Source: JBDGYW01 sp964518955
GTDB taxonomy: Bacteria > Gemmatimonadota > Gemmatimonadetes > Gemmatimonadales > GWC2-71-9
NCBI GenBank assembly: GCA_964518955.1
Contig: CAZFHS010000024.1
Location: forward strand, 26,695 to 90,694
Direction: 5' to 3'
Length of the DNA: 64,000 nt
Both the position numbers and the translations under genes were made by a program. This document shows positions 16,118 through 25,158 of this stretch, in pieces; position 1 is the stretch's first letter, and every line of letters starts with the position of its first letter. The notes beneath the pieces were generated by a model that saw nothing but the letters and a program-made list of their open reading frames with translations, ran no database searches and was not told the DNA's origin.

Positions 16118-16303
16118 ATGGCACAGGACAACAGGACTGAGGTAAGCACCGAGACGCACAAGCCGGCGCGTCCGCTGAAGTTCTTCAAGGACAAGGATGG
16201 TTGCGGCTGGTTGTGTGACAAAGACATCGACCTCGACGGTGATCTCGAGGCTCAAGGGTGCTGGCGCTGTGAAGACATGGCATTCCCGGCAGGTGGTCGT
16301 TGA
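16118..16303 (+). CDS. 61-residue four-cysteine protein
   Basis: ATG 16118 preceded by a GGAG site 6 bases upstream. The N-terminal 20 residues are polar. The rest holds C29, C33, C48 and C51 in the pattern C-x3-C-x14-C-x2-C (KDGCGWLCDK and GCWRCED) with an acidic DIDLDGDLE loop between the pairs. This suggests a small zinc- or iron-binding knuckle, or possibly a peptide destined for modification; no family is recognised. A sigma-54-type promoter and inverted repeat stand upstream, so its expression is probably controlled by the PAS activator encoded just before it. Codon use and ribosome site look genuine despite the short length. Confidence 0.6.
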   Translation: MAQDNRTEVSTETHKPARPLKFFKDKDGCGWLCDKDIDLDGDLEAQGCWRCEDMAFPAGGR

Positions 16304-16350
16304 CCGGCCCGCCGACTGGGTGTCTCAACGGATGTCTTGAGTGGGCCGGT
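16303..16350 (+). repeat. Hairpin after the four-Cys gene
   Basis: ACCGGCCC (16303-16310) pairs perfectly with GGGCCGGT (16343-16350). An inner 5-bp stem CTCAA (16324-16328) / TTGAG (16337-16341) is nested inside. It starts at the stop codon of the four-Cys gene. There is no T-tract, so it may attenuate or stabilise the short transcript rather than terminate it fully. Confidence 0.4.
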
Positions 16351-16417
16351 GGGAACTGCCAACCAAGCGATCCCACCGGCTACCAGACCGTTACTCGAAT
16401 CCCGAGGAAGCGGGACA

Positions 16418-17269
16418 ATGGACTCAGAAAGTCGGCGCGTGGAGCACGTACCCGTCGAGTCCCACCTGGACTCGGCGAAACGGCTTGTTGAAGCGGGACA
16501 ACTGGATGAAGCGTACGCCATACTCTCACAGCGACTACGTGCTGCCCCGGACCCTGCCGAAGCCTTGCGCATGCGAGCTACCATCTCTTTCCAGCTCGAG
16601 GATTGGGAACGCGCACTCGCGGATTACGACGCCGTCATATCGCTGCAGCCTGGTTGTGCCGACTGCCACTTCGAGCGTGGGACGGTATTCTTGCGGGCCG
16701 GCGATGTACAAGCAGCGATAGATGACTTTTCGATTTGTCTCTCAATAGAACCGAAGCACGCCCCTGCATTGGCGTCACGAGCCGCAATGCTGCTCCACGC
16801 GAATCGACTTGAAGAGGCGCTCGAAGACATAACCGCGGCCGCCGAAGCGAGGCCGCTCAATGACCGTGACATTCACAATCGGGCAGTAGTCTTGGCGCAC
16901 CTGGGACGCTTCCGGGAGGCAATCCAGGAATACGAACGGGCGTTGGAGCTGAATCCGGACAGCGGGGGCACGCACAACAATCTCGCCTGGTTGCTCTCCA
17001 CGTCGGAGGACCACGGAATACGGGACGGAGACCGAGCGCTGGGGCACGCGCTCCGAGCCGTTGAGTTGGGAAAGAACGGTGCTTGGATGGACACGCTCGC
17101 CGCAGCCTACGCGGAGTGTGGCGAATTCGAGAAGGCCGTACTCGCCGCAGAGTCGGCGATCCGTATGTCGGAAAACAACGACTCCTTTCTGAAACGACTG
17201 CAGATGTATCAGCGTGGGGTTTCGTATGCGGCATGGCGGGAAGCGAGGAAACAGAATGAAGACCTTTGA
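16418..17269 (+). CDS. Tetratricopeptide-repeat protein
   Basis: 283 residues from ATG 16418, with a GAGGAAG ribosome site; a TTG at 16337 is in frame but unsupported. About seven TPR units can be followed, for example the consecutive repeats beginning AKRLVEAGQLDEAYAIL, ALADYDAVISLQPGCADCHFE, AIDDFSICLSIEPKHAPALA, AIQEYERALELNPDSGGTHN and AVLAAESAIRMSENNDSF. No signal peptide or membrane segment, so it is probably a cytoplasmic scaffold. The end overlaps the start of the next gene (flavin reductase) by 14 bp, indicating coupled translation and perhaps a shared complex. Confidence 0.85.
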   Translation: MDSESRRVEHVPVESHLDSAKRLVEAGQLDEAYAILSQRLRAAPDPAEALRMRATISFQLEDWERALADYDAVISLQPGCADCHFERGTVFLRAGDVQAAIDDFSICLSIEPKHAPALASRAAMLLHANRLEEALEDITAAAEARPLNDRDIHNRAVVLAHLGRFREAIQEYERALELNPDSGGTHNNLAWLLSTSEDHGIRDGDRALGHALRAVELGKNGAWMDTLAAAYAECGEFEKAVLAAESAIRMSENNDSFLKRLQMYQRGVSYAAWREARKQNEDL

Positions 17270-19163
17270 AACAGTACGCATCGGCGACCTGTCTTTATCC
17301 AACAGATTGTTGATGGCGCCAGTAAAAACCGGCTTCGGCGACCCAGACGGAAAAGTCACTGAGCAGCTTCTTGCCTACTATCGACGCCGAGCATCGGGGG
17401 GCGTAGGTGCCATAATCGTCGAGCCCCTATATGTCGACCCAATTGGTAAGGAGCACCCTCGGCAACTGGGCATCGACAATCCGGACGCAGTCGACGGACT
17501 CCAGCGGCTCGTTGATGTAATCCACGAAGACGGTGCTAAAGCAATCGCCCACCTAAACCATGCAGGCCGTGCAGCGAACCCCAAGGCCACCGGACAACCT
17601 CCTGAGGCCCCGTCGAGTGTGGCCTGCCCTTCAACTGGCGCGGTTCCGCACATACTTCGGAGATCGCGGATTCATGAACTGGTGCAGGCATTTGCTGCGT
17701 CAGCCGGGCGCGCGAGACAAGCCGGCTTCGATGCCGTGGAGATTCAGTGCGGCTTGGGATATCTCATTGCCCAGTTTCTCTCCGAGCGCACCAATCAAAG
17801 AACTGATGAATACGGTGGTGGCCGAGAACAACGGCATCGGTTTGCCCACGAGGTCGTAGATGCCGTGCACAAGGCCGTCACCGGTGGGATCCCCATCATC
17901 GCTCGGATCTCCGCCAGCGAGCAAATAGAGGGTGGCCTGGATCTCGACGACGGACAACGTCTCGCGCGCAGCTTGGTTGACTGGGGAGTGTCAGCCATTC
18001 ACGTCGTTACCGGTTCTGCTTGTGATACACCTCCGTGGTACTACCAGCACATGAGTCTTCCGGACGGCGTCAACGAGCAACTCGCCGCCCGGATCAGACA
18101 GGGGGTCAGCGTGCCCACGATCGTAGCTGGGCGCCTCGGTGAGCCGGAGCGTATCGATGAGATCATAAGCACGGGACGGGTCGACATGGTGGCGCTCGGC
18201 AGACCGCTGGTGGCCGACCCAGATCTTCCTCAAAAAATGTCTGAAGGCCGTGCGGACGAAATCGTTCTTTGCGGGAGCTGTCTGCAAGGTTGTCTTGCCA
18301 ACGTCAAGGCCGGCAAGGGCCTCGGCTGTATCGTCAATCCCGAAGTCGGGCACGAGAGTGAGATCGAGAGGTCCGCGAAAAAAGAGCGCCACGTAGTGGT
18401 AGTCGGAGGCGGCCCAGCAGGACTCACCGCCGCGATCGTGGCCGGGCGACGGGGTCACCGGGTCACCCTGTTGGAGCGTGACGGGTTGGGCGGGCAGTTC
18501 TCCCTCGCCCCCCTCGCCCCCGGCAAAACCGCGATGGCGCGCCCACTCAACTCACTGCTGCGACTGGCATCGCGATCGGGCGCAAAGATCTAGACGGGAG
18601 TCGAGGCCACCGCCGACCTGGTGGAGATTCTCGAACCAGACGTCGTTGTTCTCGCCACCGGAGCTCAACCCGCGACGATTCCGGTCGCCGGACTGGAAGG
18701 AGCACTCACCGGCAAAGACGTGTTGACCCAAACCACCGATACGGGCAGGAATGTCCTGGTCGTAGGTGGCGGCATGGTTGGGATTGAAGTGGCCGAGTTC
18801 CTCGCGGAGAAAGACAAGCGAGTAACAGTGATTGAGATGCTCAGTGACATCGCTCGCGACATGGAACCGATAACGCGAAAACTCACTCTCAAACGTCTGC
18901 AGGGACTCCCCATCGAGATTTTGACCGATACCACACTCGAGACCGTCGATGACGGGGTGGCGGTGGTACGAGGACCCGATGGGGAGCGAGACCTCGGGCC
19001 GTTCGATTCCGTGGTAGTTGCCGTGGGCACTCGATCCACCAACGAGCTGGCCGAGCCACTGCTCGCCCGAGGAATGGAGGTTCACGTCGTGGGAGACGCG
19101 TGTGAACTGGAACAGATCATCGGCGCGGTAAGCTCGGCATGGGAGGTGGCATGCAGCATCTGA
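17256..19163 (+). pseudogene. 2,4-dienoyl-CoA reductase-like / Old-Yellow-Enzyme flavoprotein interrupted by an in-frame TAG
   Basis: The frame from ATG 17256 (GAGGAAA site) runs 445 codons to TAG at 18591-18593, then continues in the same frame with homologous sequence to TGA at 19163. Joined, the roughly 634 residues match the FadH/NADH:flavin oxidoreductase length. Part 1 has the FMN TIM barrel (NRLLMAPVKTGFGDPDG, HLNHAGRAANP, GYLIAQFLSERTNQRTDEYG), the 4Fe-4S site CGSCLQGC-x11-C and the FAD motif VVVVGGGPAGLTAA. Part 2 supplies the NAD(P)H fold (NVLVVGGGMVGIEVAEFL) and the end (VVGDACELEQIIGA). A single substitution from CAG, AAG or GAG would give this TAG. Without readthrough the product lacks the nicotinamide domain. 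Everything else is intact, so decay must be recent, or the stop is suppressed or a sequencing error. Confidence 0.85.
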
Positions 19164-19182
19164 TGCGGTCACTCGTGGCACC

Positions 19183-20856
19183 ATGAGCACCACCTTACCG
19201 CCCCCTGACCAGATGCGCCTGCAGGGACGGGTCATCTCTTCCGGCATCGCGTTTGGGATCGCCCGCGTCGAACAGCCGTTCTCGTTTACATCCGTGCCTC
19301 CGGCAGTTGCCGAAGCAGATGTTGAAGCGGAACTCGACAAACTTCGTCGAGCCATCGATCTAGTGCGGGAGCACCTCGAGGAACACATCCGTGGGGTCCA
19401 CGCCCCGGCTCGAGAAGACCTCGAGCAGGTGATCGCGGCCCATCTATTGGCTTTGGACGACGCGCCGTTCTTCGAGTCGATCGAAGACCGGATCCGGGGC
19501 CAGCTCCTGTCCGCGGACAGAGCTGTTCACGAAGGGTTCACCGCAGCCGCTTCACGGTTGGCGACGAGCAGCGACTGCTACATGCGCGCGCGCGCCGAAG
19601 ACTTCAGAGACATTTGTCTCATCATCAGGCGCGCCATGGCTCAGGGTGCGGATGCTTTCCGAGATCGCGGATTGGGCGAAGAGCCAACCGTTCTCATAGT
19701 GCCACACCTGCGTCCGAGTACTGTCCTCCGCGCGCGCAGAGAAGGAGCTGTGGGATTCGTGACAAGCAGCACCGCGTTTACGTCTCACGGAGCGATACTT
19801 CTCAGGGCCGCCGAAATGCCCGCGCTCGGAGGCGTCACGCTTGATGATTCGGGGATCCAAGACGGAACCCCTGTGCTGGTTGACGCCTTCCGCGGCGAAC
19901 TGGTCGTGCGCCCGCAAGAAGACGATCGAACCTTCGCGCGTGCCGCGACAGATGCGCTTCGCGTACCTGCAGAGAACACCGACCTTCCTCCAGTAGACGC
20001 GGATCTTTTGGGAGGCGGTTCGGTGCTCCTGCAAGCAAACATCGATCATCCCTCGCAAGCGGCACTTTGCCTGGTACACCGTCTTCGCGGTGTAGGCTTG
20101 TTTCGCACAGAGCTCCTCGTAACTGACTCTGGCGCGGTACCCGACGAGGAAAGCCAGTACGAAACGATCCGGAGCCTGGCAGCGGCACTTGCCGGACGGC
20201 CCCTCACTATCCGGACTTTCGATTTCGGGGCGGAAAAAGAACCCACCGGGTTCTATGAATGTGAGGGGCAGAATCCCGCCCTCGGACTCCGCGGTATACG
20301 ACGCCACTTGCACCGGTATCCGGATGAACTGAAGACGCAACTCAGTGCCATTTTACGGGCCGCCGTTGCGGCTGACATCTCCGTTCTGATACCGATGGTC
20401 ACCGATGCTAGCGACATCGAAGCCGTTAGGGGGGTGTTGGACGACGTATCGACCGACCTCACGTCGCGTGGAGTGCAGTTCAATCCCAATGTCAGACTCG
20501 GCGCCATGCTGGAAATCCCGGCGGCCGCGCTGAGATTCCGCGAGCTATTCGAGGTCGTCGATTTCGTGAGTGTCGGTACCAACGACCTCGTGCAATACCT
20601 GACGGCGGCCGACCGGGAGAATGCCGCAGTGATCGACTACCAAAATGCGGAGCGATCAGGCCTATACGAAATTCTGGAGCTCGTAATGAGTACGGCGAAG
20701 AATGCGGGTCGCGAGACCGACATCTCCGTCTGTGGCGAGTTGGCTTCCGACCCTCAGGGGGCGCGCGAATTAGTCAAGCGCGGCGTACGATCGCTAAGCG
20801 TGACTCCGCATGCAGCAGACAGCGTGCGAGAGGCTCTGAAGACAATGTCCGTGTGA
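19183..20856 (+). CDS. PTS enzyme I-like phosphotransferase
   Basis: 557 residues from ATG 19183, 19 bp after the flavoprotein gene. Domain order follows PTS enzyme I: short N-terminal strand RLQGRVISSGIAFG, helical HPr-docking-like region, swivelling phosphohistidine domain with STAFTSHGAILLRAAEMPALGG split around H202, then the PEP-binding barrel (GVGLFRTELL, FDFGAEKEP, FVSVGTNDLVQYLTAADREN) and the catalytic Cys context ISVCGELASDP. All key residues of PEP-dependent autophosphorylation appear present. No HPr or EII genes occur in the window, so this may be a regulatory or orphan enzyme I using a phosphoacceptor elsewhere. Confidence 0.85.
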   Translation: MSTTLPPPDQMRLQGRVISSGIAFGIARVEQPFSFTSVPPAVAEADVEAELDKLRRAIDLVREHLEEHIRGVHAPAREDLEQVIAAHLLALDDAPFFESIEDRIRGQLLSADRAVHEGFTAAASRLATSSDCYMRARAEDFRDICLIIRRAMAQGADAFRDRGLGEEPTVLIVPHLRPSTVLRARREGAVGFVTSSTAFTSHGAILLRAAEMPALGGVTLDDSGIQDGTPVLVDAFRGELVVRPQEDDRTFARAATDALRVPAENTDLPPVDADLLGGGSVLLQANIDHPSQAALCLVHRLRGVGLFRTELLVTDSGAVPDEESQYETIRSLAAALAGRPLTIRTFDFGAEKEPTGFYECEGQNPALGLRGIRRHLHRYPDELKTQLSAILRAAVAADISVLIPMVTDASDIEAVRGVLDDVSTDLTSRGVQFNPNVRLGAMLEIPAAALRFRELFEVVDFVSVGTNDLVQYLTAADRENAAVIDYQNAERSGLYEILELVMSTAKNAGRETDISVCGELASDPQGARELVKRGVRSLSVTPHAADSVREALKTMSV

Positions 20857-20911
20857 TGAGCAAAACAAGTGCGAAGGTCCTATCGAAACAACGAACAAGG
20901 GGAGGAATATC

Positions 20912-21376
20912 ATGGCCGACCGTCTAATAGCGCAGGAAATTTTCGGATTCCTGCGACCGGAACAAGTCGACGCTATCAGCGAGGCTTCCCATAAGGTGAA
21001 GTACGAGGCCGGAAGCATCGTGTACGAGAAAGGTGCCAAGGCCGATCATTTTTACACAATTCTGAATGGCGAAGTCACTCTGCGGCTGCCAGGACGCGGC
21101 GGCGTCAGCATCGTGATCGATCAATTGGCAAATGGTGCGATGTTCGGCTCGTGCGTCTGTTTTCGCAGTGATACGTACGCGCTTACAGCTCAGTGCACCG
21201 AAAGTTCAGAACTGCTCAAGATCGACAGTGCGGCGTTGAAGGAGTTGATGGATGGTGATCTAATGATGGGGTATGCATTGGCAACGAGATTGTCCGAGAT
21301 CTACTTCGGTCGCTACATCGAGACCATGGAGAAGCTCCAGGCAATCGTGATGAACATTCCGGTCGAATCAGCCTGA
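20912..21376 (+). CDS. Single-domain cyclic-nucleotide-binding protein (Crp-like, no DNA-binding domain)
   Basis: 154 residues from ATG 20912 with a strong AAGGGGAGGAA ribosome site. It is one beta-roll cNMP domain: FLRPEQVDAISEASHKVKYE, then GSIVYEKGAKADHFYTILNG, and the phosphate-binding region around GAMFGSCVCFRSDTYAL. The RxA signature of cAMP binding is not conserved, so the ligand is uncertain. A short helical tail replaces the usual helix-turn-helix. It could sense a nucleotide or act as an adaptor for the enzyme-I-like protein encoded 55 bp upstream. Confidence 0.8.
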   Translation: MADRLIAQEIFGFLRPEQVDAISEASHKVKYEAGSIVYEKGAKADHFYTILNGEVTLRLPGRGGVSIVIDQLANGAMFGSCVCFRSDTYALTAQCTESSELLKIDSAALKELMDGDLMMGYALATRLSEIYFGRYIETMEKLQAIVMNIPVESA

Positions 21377-21493
21377 GGTAAGGGCGGCATCGAACGACAC
21401 ACCGATGCCAGCCGAGAAAGTAGTTCGCGATCTCGGTGAGTACGCGTAGCACAATCGGTGCTCTATACGCAAACGCACGCACAAGGACAAACC

Positions 21494-22675
21494 ATGAATC
21501 ATCATACACAAATGGCTACCGACACCATCGTTGTGCACGCCGGGATCGACAAATACCAACACGGACCTGTCGTCCCGCCGATCTACCAAACATCGACGTT
21601 CCTGTTCGACAACGTTGAACAAGGCGCAAGTCTGTTCGCAGGAGAGGGGCGTGGCTACATCTATTCGCGTATGGGCAATCCGACGGTTGAAGCCCTCGAG
21701 AAATCGGTCGCTGCGTTGGAGGGTGGCTATGCTTCCCTAGCCTGCGGCAGCGGTATGGCTGCAATCCATACGACTTTCGCGGAAATGCTCCGGGCAGGCG
21801 ATCACCTCGTGTGTTCCGACGCCGTGTATGGTCCGACATGCACGCTGGTCGAGGGGGTTCTTCCTAGGTTCGGCATTGAATGCACCTTCGTGGACGCATC
21901 GGATCTGGACGCGATCGAGCGGGCTCTGCGTCCCAACACCAAGGTCATCTACATCGAAACGCCGGGTAACCCTACATTGGTTATCAGTGACTTGGAATCG
22001 GTCAGCCACCTGGCCCACGAACGCGGCATACAGGTGGTGGTAGACAACACCTTCATGACACCCATACTTCAGCAGCCCTTTCGCTGGGGTGCTGACGTCG
22101 TTGTTCACAGCCTCACCAAGTTTCTCAACGGGCATGCCGACGTTGTAGGCGGAATCATCGTGGTCAAGGAGGAAGAGCAGTACACCCAGTTCCGGACGAC
22201 CCTTAACCATTTGGGTGGGGTGCTTCCCCCGCTCGAGTCCTTTCTGGTGCACCGAGGCATCAAGACGCTGGCTCTACGGATGCAGCGGCATTGCGAGAAT
22301 GCGATGACGGTCGCGGAGTTCCTCGAACAGCATCCTGCGGTGGAATGGGTGCGGTTTCCCGGCCTAAAAAGCCATCCTCAGTACGAGATCGCCAGACGGC
22401 AGATGAGCGGCCCGGGCGGTATGATCAGCTTTGGACTCGAGGGCGGATTAGACGCAGGGAAGAGTATGATGAACTCGGTCGGATTGTGTGGCCTCGCTGT
22501 GAGTCTCGGTGGGGTGGAATCACTCATTCAACACCCTGCGAGCATGACACATGCGAGTATGGGGGCCGAGGCAAGGCGACGGGCGAACATAAGCGATGGG
22601 TTAGTGCGTCTGTCTGTCGGGATCGAGGATGCGAACGACATCATTGCAGATCTCGATGCGTCCATGCCAATTTGA
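21494..22675 (+). CDS. Cys/Met-metabolism PLP enzyme (cystathionine gamma-synthase / methionine gamma-lyase family)
   Basis: 393 residues from ATG 21494 (AAGGA 6 bases upstream; an in-frame GTG at 21458 has none). The fold-type-I PLP features are all present: YSRMGNPTVEALEKSVAALE, ACGSGMAAI, the aspartate region VVVDNTFMTPILQQP, and the PLP lysine in VVHSLTKFLNGHADVVGG. Length and the SLGGVESLIQHPASMTH block are typical. Distinguishing synthase, cystathionine lyase and methionine gamma-lyase needs alignment; the GYIYSRMGNPT and SLGGVESL blocks occur in all. In this sulfur-rich setting a gamma-lyase that releases methanethiol or sulfide is plausible but unproven. Confidence 0.88.
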   Translation: MNHHTQMATDTIVVHAGIDKYQHGPVVPPIYQTSTFLFDNVEQGASLFAGEGRGYIYSRMGNPTVEALEKSVAALEGGYASLACGSGMAAIHTTFAEMLRAGDHLVCSDAVYGPTCTLVEGVLPRFGIECTFVDASDLDAIERALRPNTKVIYIETPGNPTLVISDLESVSHLAHERGIQVVVDNTFMTPILQQPFRWGADVVVHSLTKFLNGHADVVGGIIVVKEEEQYTQFRTTLNHLGGVLPPLESFLVHRGIKTLALRMQRHCENAMTVAEFLEQHPAVEWVRFPGLKSHPQYEIARRQMSGPGGMISFGLEGGLDAGKSMMNSVGLCGLAVSLGGVESLIQHPASMTHASMGAEARRRANISDGLVRLSVGIEDANDIIADLDASMPI

Positions 22676-22781
22676 TCCTACGGGGTGTTCGCCGCCGAGT
22701 TGAATGTTCGGAACAAGCGGTTGCGGCCCGCCCGTGAGTGCTCTTCCTTATGTGATGGCAGCAACTCCTGGAGGCCACTAG

Positions 22782-24551
22782 ATGCGGTATCCGAAGTTAC
22801 GCTCGTGGGTCTGTTTGTTGGGATTCGGACCTCTGTGGCTGATTGGTGGCGCGTGTTCGTCCGACAGTAATCCATCCAGTGGCGTTAGTGACCCAGAGCA
22901 GCAATCCCGGATCCAACCACGCCGAACTTCGTCATCCACTGCGGATCACGACGTCTTCGAAATCCTCCAAGAGCAGTTCTCCACTGGACCGGATGTCACC
23001 AGGGCGTGTCTGAGTTGTCACACCAATGCCGCGCAACAGGTGATGCAAACAAGCCATTGGACATGGCTGTGTCCCGAAATCCGGGCGCAGCGGGAGGCGG
23101 CGGTAGGTGAGCCCGTCGGCAAGGGCCAGCACATCATCAACAACTTCTGCATCGCGCTCGCATCGAACGAGCCCCGCTGTACGAGTTGTCACGCGGGGTA
23201 CGGCTGGGAGGACCGAGCTTTCGATTTCGAAGACGAGACACAGGTAGACTGTCTGGTTTGCCACGACAACACTGGAGAGTATCGCAAATTCCCGACTGGA
23301 GCCGGACATCCGAACTACGAACCTAGAGAATGGCCTGCGGGCTCCGGCAATGTCTGGGAACCGCTGGATCTCTCTCACATAGCACGAAACGTGGGCAAGC
23401 CAACCCGCGAGAACTGCGGCGCATGCCACTTCTGGGGCGGCGGCGGCGAGGGTGTGAAGCACGGCGATCTCGACGCAACGCTCATTGCACCAGGCAGAGA
23501 GCTCGACGTGCACATGGATACACACGGGCTCGACTTCCGCTGCACGGAGTGCCACACGACAATCGATCATTTGGTTGCCGGTCGATGCTTCACAATACCC
23601 GCAGTGGAGCGACGCGAGTATGTCATCCGGGGACTCGAAACAAACCTGCTGGCGTGTGAATCATGTCATGGGGAAAGTCCTCATCTAGCCTCCAAGCTGA
23701 ACGATCACACCGACAAGGTTGCGTGCCAGGCGTGCCACATTCCCACCATGGCTCGGGAACGGCCGACAAAGGTCTGGTGGGACTGGTCCACGGCCGGTGA
23801 GATGTCGAGTTCTGGAGCACCGATCGTGCGGGGCGATAGCCTCGAGGGATTGAACGTTACGACATACGATTCGAGGAAGGGTGAGTTCATCTGGGCCTTG
23901 AACGCGAACCCGCAATACGTGTGGTTCAACGGCAATGTCGAGCATACGTTCATCGGCGACCCGGTCGATGACGTAACTCCCGCAGGTGAAGAGGAATGTA
24001 TCGGCTGTGAGTCTCAGTCGCCGCCGCACCGGCTCGACCTCGCTCGACCCCTCGTATCCATCAACAAGCTCGTCGGTTCGTATGACGATCCGACATCGCG
24101 AATCTGGCCGGTGAAGATTCACCGTGGCCGCCAGCCGTACGATTCGGTGAGCAACGCTCTCGTGATACCGAAGTTGTTCGGGCCGAGGGGATCCGGAGCG
24201 TATTGGGCCGATTATGACTGGGAGACTGCGATCCGCGTTGGCATGGAATACTCCGAACTCGAGTACAGCGGGGCATTCGACTTCATTCAGACTGAAATGT
24301 TCTGGCCGCTGTCGCATATGGTAGCGCCGGCGGAAAACGCCATCGGCTGTGCCGAGTGTCACACCGCTGAAGGCCGGTTGGCGGAACTCGCCGGTTTCTA
24401 CATGCCCGGTCGCGATCGAAGTCCGCTGGTAGATGGCTTCGGCTTCTTTGTACTTGCAGCTGTGCTACTTGGGGTCGGAGCGCACGGAGGAATCCGGTAT
24501 GTGGGTGCCAAGCGACAGACCCGGCCCAAGCGGACGGGGGTGGAGTCGTGA
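22782..24551 (+). CDS. Octaheme c-type cytochrome, tetrathionate-reductase (OTR) type
   Basis: 589 residues from ATG 22782, with TGGAGG upstream. Lipoprotein-like signal ending LIGGAC (C25). Eight CxxCH heme sites are seen: CLSCH, CTSCH, CLVCH, CGACH, CTECH, CESCH, CQACH and CAECH. The INNFCIALASNEPRCTSCHAG and CGACHFWGGGGEGVKHGDLD segments are hallmarks of the OTR-like octaheme family, which reduces tetrathionate, nitrite or hydroxylamine in vitro. A ninth CxxC (ECIGCES) lacks the histidine. A hydrophobic C-terminal helix (GFGFFVLAAVLLGVGAHGG) would anchor it in the inner membrane facing the periplasm. The stop overlaps the cytochrome b start, so the two form a quinol-linked pair. Confidence 0.93.
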   Translation: MRYPKLRSWVCLLGFGPLWLIGGACSSDSNPSSGVSDPEQQSRIQPRRTSSSTADHDVFEILQEQFSTGPDVTRACLSCHTNAAQQVMQTSHWTWLCPEIRAQREAAVGEPVGKGQHIINNFCIALASNEPRCTSCHAGYGWEDRAFDFEDETQVDCLVCHDNTGEYRKFPTGAGHPNYEPREWPAGSGNVWEPLDLSHIARNVGKPTRENCGACHFWGGGGEGVKHGDLDATLIAPGRELDVHMDTHGLDFRCTECHTTIDHLVAGRCFTIPAVERREYVIRGLETNLLACESCHGESPHLASKLNDHTDKVACQACHIPTMARERPTKVWWDWSTAGEMSSSGAPIVRGDSLEGLNVTTYDSRKGEFIWALNANPQYVWFNGNVEHTFIGDPVDDVTPAGEEECIGCESQSPPHRLDLARPLVSINKLVGSYDDPTSRIWPVKIHRGRQPYDSVSNALVIPKLFGPRGSGAYWADYDWETAIRVGMEYSELEYSGAFDFIQTEMFWPLSHMVAPAENAIGCAECHTAEGRLAELAGFYMPGRDRSPLVDGFGFFVLAAVLLGVGAHGGIRYVGAKRQTRPKRTGVES

Positions 24552-25147
24552 AGCGAGCATTCATCTACACCCGGTTTGAGCGCTTCTGGCACTGGACCCA
24601 GGCTCTGCTCATCATATCACTCGCACTGACCGGAATGGACATTCACCTGGCTAGTTTCGAGATCATGCGGTTCGACCAAGCTGTACGTATTCACGAGTTG
24701 CTCGCCTGGTCGCTATTGGTCCTCACTGTGTTTGCTGCGTTCTGGCACTTCACGACGGGTGAGTGGAGGCAATACTTGCCGACGCGCAAGTACCTGGGTG
24801 CCATGGTACGCTATTATCTGATAGGTATTTTCCGCGCCTCACCGCACCCGGTCAGAAAAACGCAACTATCGAAATTGAATCCACTGCAGCGAGTGGCGTA
24901 TCTGGGATTCAAACTGCTGATGATGCCGCTCGCAGTCGTGACTGGGCTTGCCTACCTCTTTTACAACGAGCTAGCAGCTGCGGGTTGGCTGCCTGGTGGT
25001 GTCGGGTTGGTGGCCACCCTTCATACTTTCTCAGCATTCTTGCTGTTGGCCTTCCTGATAACACACGTCTATCTGACCACTACGGGCCATACTTTGACGA
25101 GCAACATCAAGGCGATGATAACCGGTTGGGAAGAACTGGAAGACTAG
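24548..25147 (+). CDS. Diheme cytochrome b561-like membrane subunit
   Basis: 199 residues from GTG 24548, overlapping the octaheme gene as GTGA. About four transmembrane helices with well-placed histidines: ERFWHWTQALLIISLALTG, RIHELLAWSLLVLTVFAAFWH, the third helix FKLLMMPLAVVTGLAYLF, and the fourth TLHTFSAFLLLAFLITHVYLT. This is the formate-dehydrogenase-gamma/b561 pattern that binds two b hemes and oxidises or reduces quinone. With the octaheme partner it should move electrons between the quinone pool and periplasmic cytochrome c. Confidence 0.9.
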   Translation: MKRAFIYTRFERFWHWTQALLIISLALTGMDIHLASFEIMRFDQAVRIHELLAWSLLVLTVFAAFWHFTTGEWRQYLPTRKYLGAMVRYYLIGIFRASPHPVRKTQLSKLNPLQRVAYLGFKLLMMPLAVVTGLAYLFYNELAAAGWLPGGVGLVATLHTFSAFLLLAFLITHVYLTTTGHTLTSNIKAMITGWEELED

Positions 25148-25158
25148 TGGGAGCGGTC

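Noticed and set aside
18591..18593. TAG as a pyrrolysine codon
   Set aside because: No pyl genes or downstream recoding signal seen in the window, and the enzyme family has no pyrrolysine; mutation or sequencing error is simpler.
19552..20340. Minus-strand frame of 262 codons opposite the enzyme-I-like gene
   Set aside because: Shadow of conserved enzyme-I codons; no ribosome site or domain.
21386..21409. GGCATCG/CGATGCC 7-bp hairpin after the cNMP gene as terminator
   Set aside because: Stem is short, the loop is 10 bases and no T-run follows; could easily be chance.
24763..25158. Long in-frame extension of the small exported protein into the cytochrome b gene
   Set aside because: It would bury the obvious signal peptide at ATG 25159 and overlap a well-supported gene in another frame.
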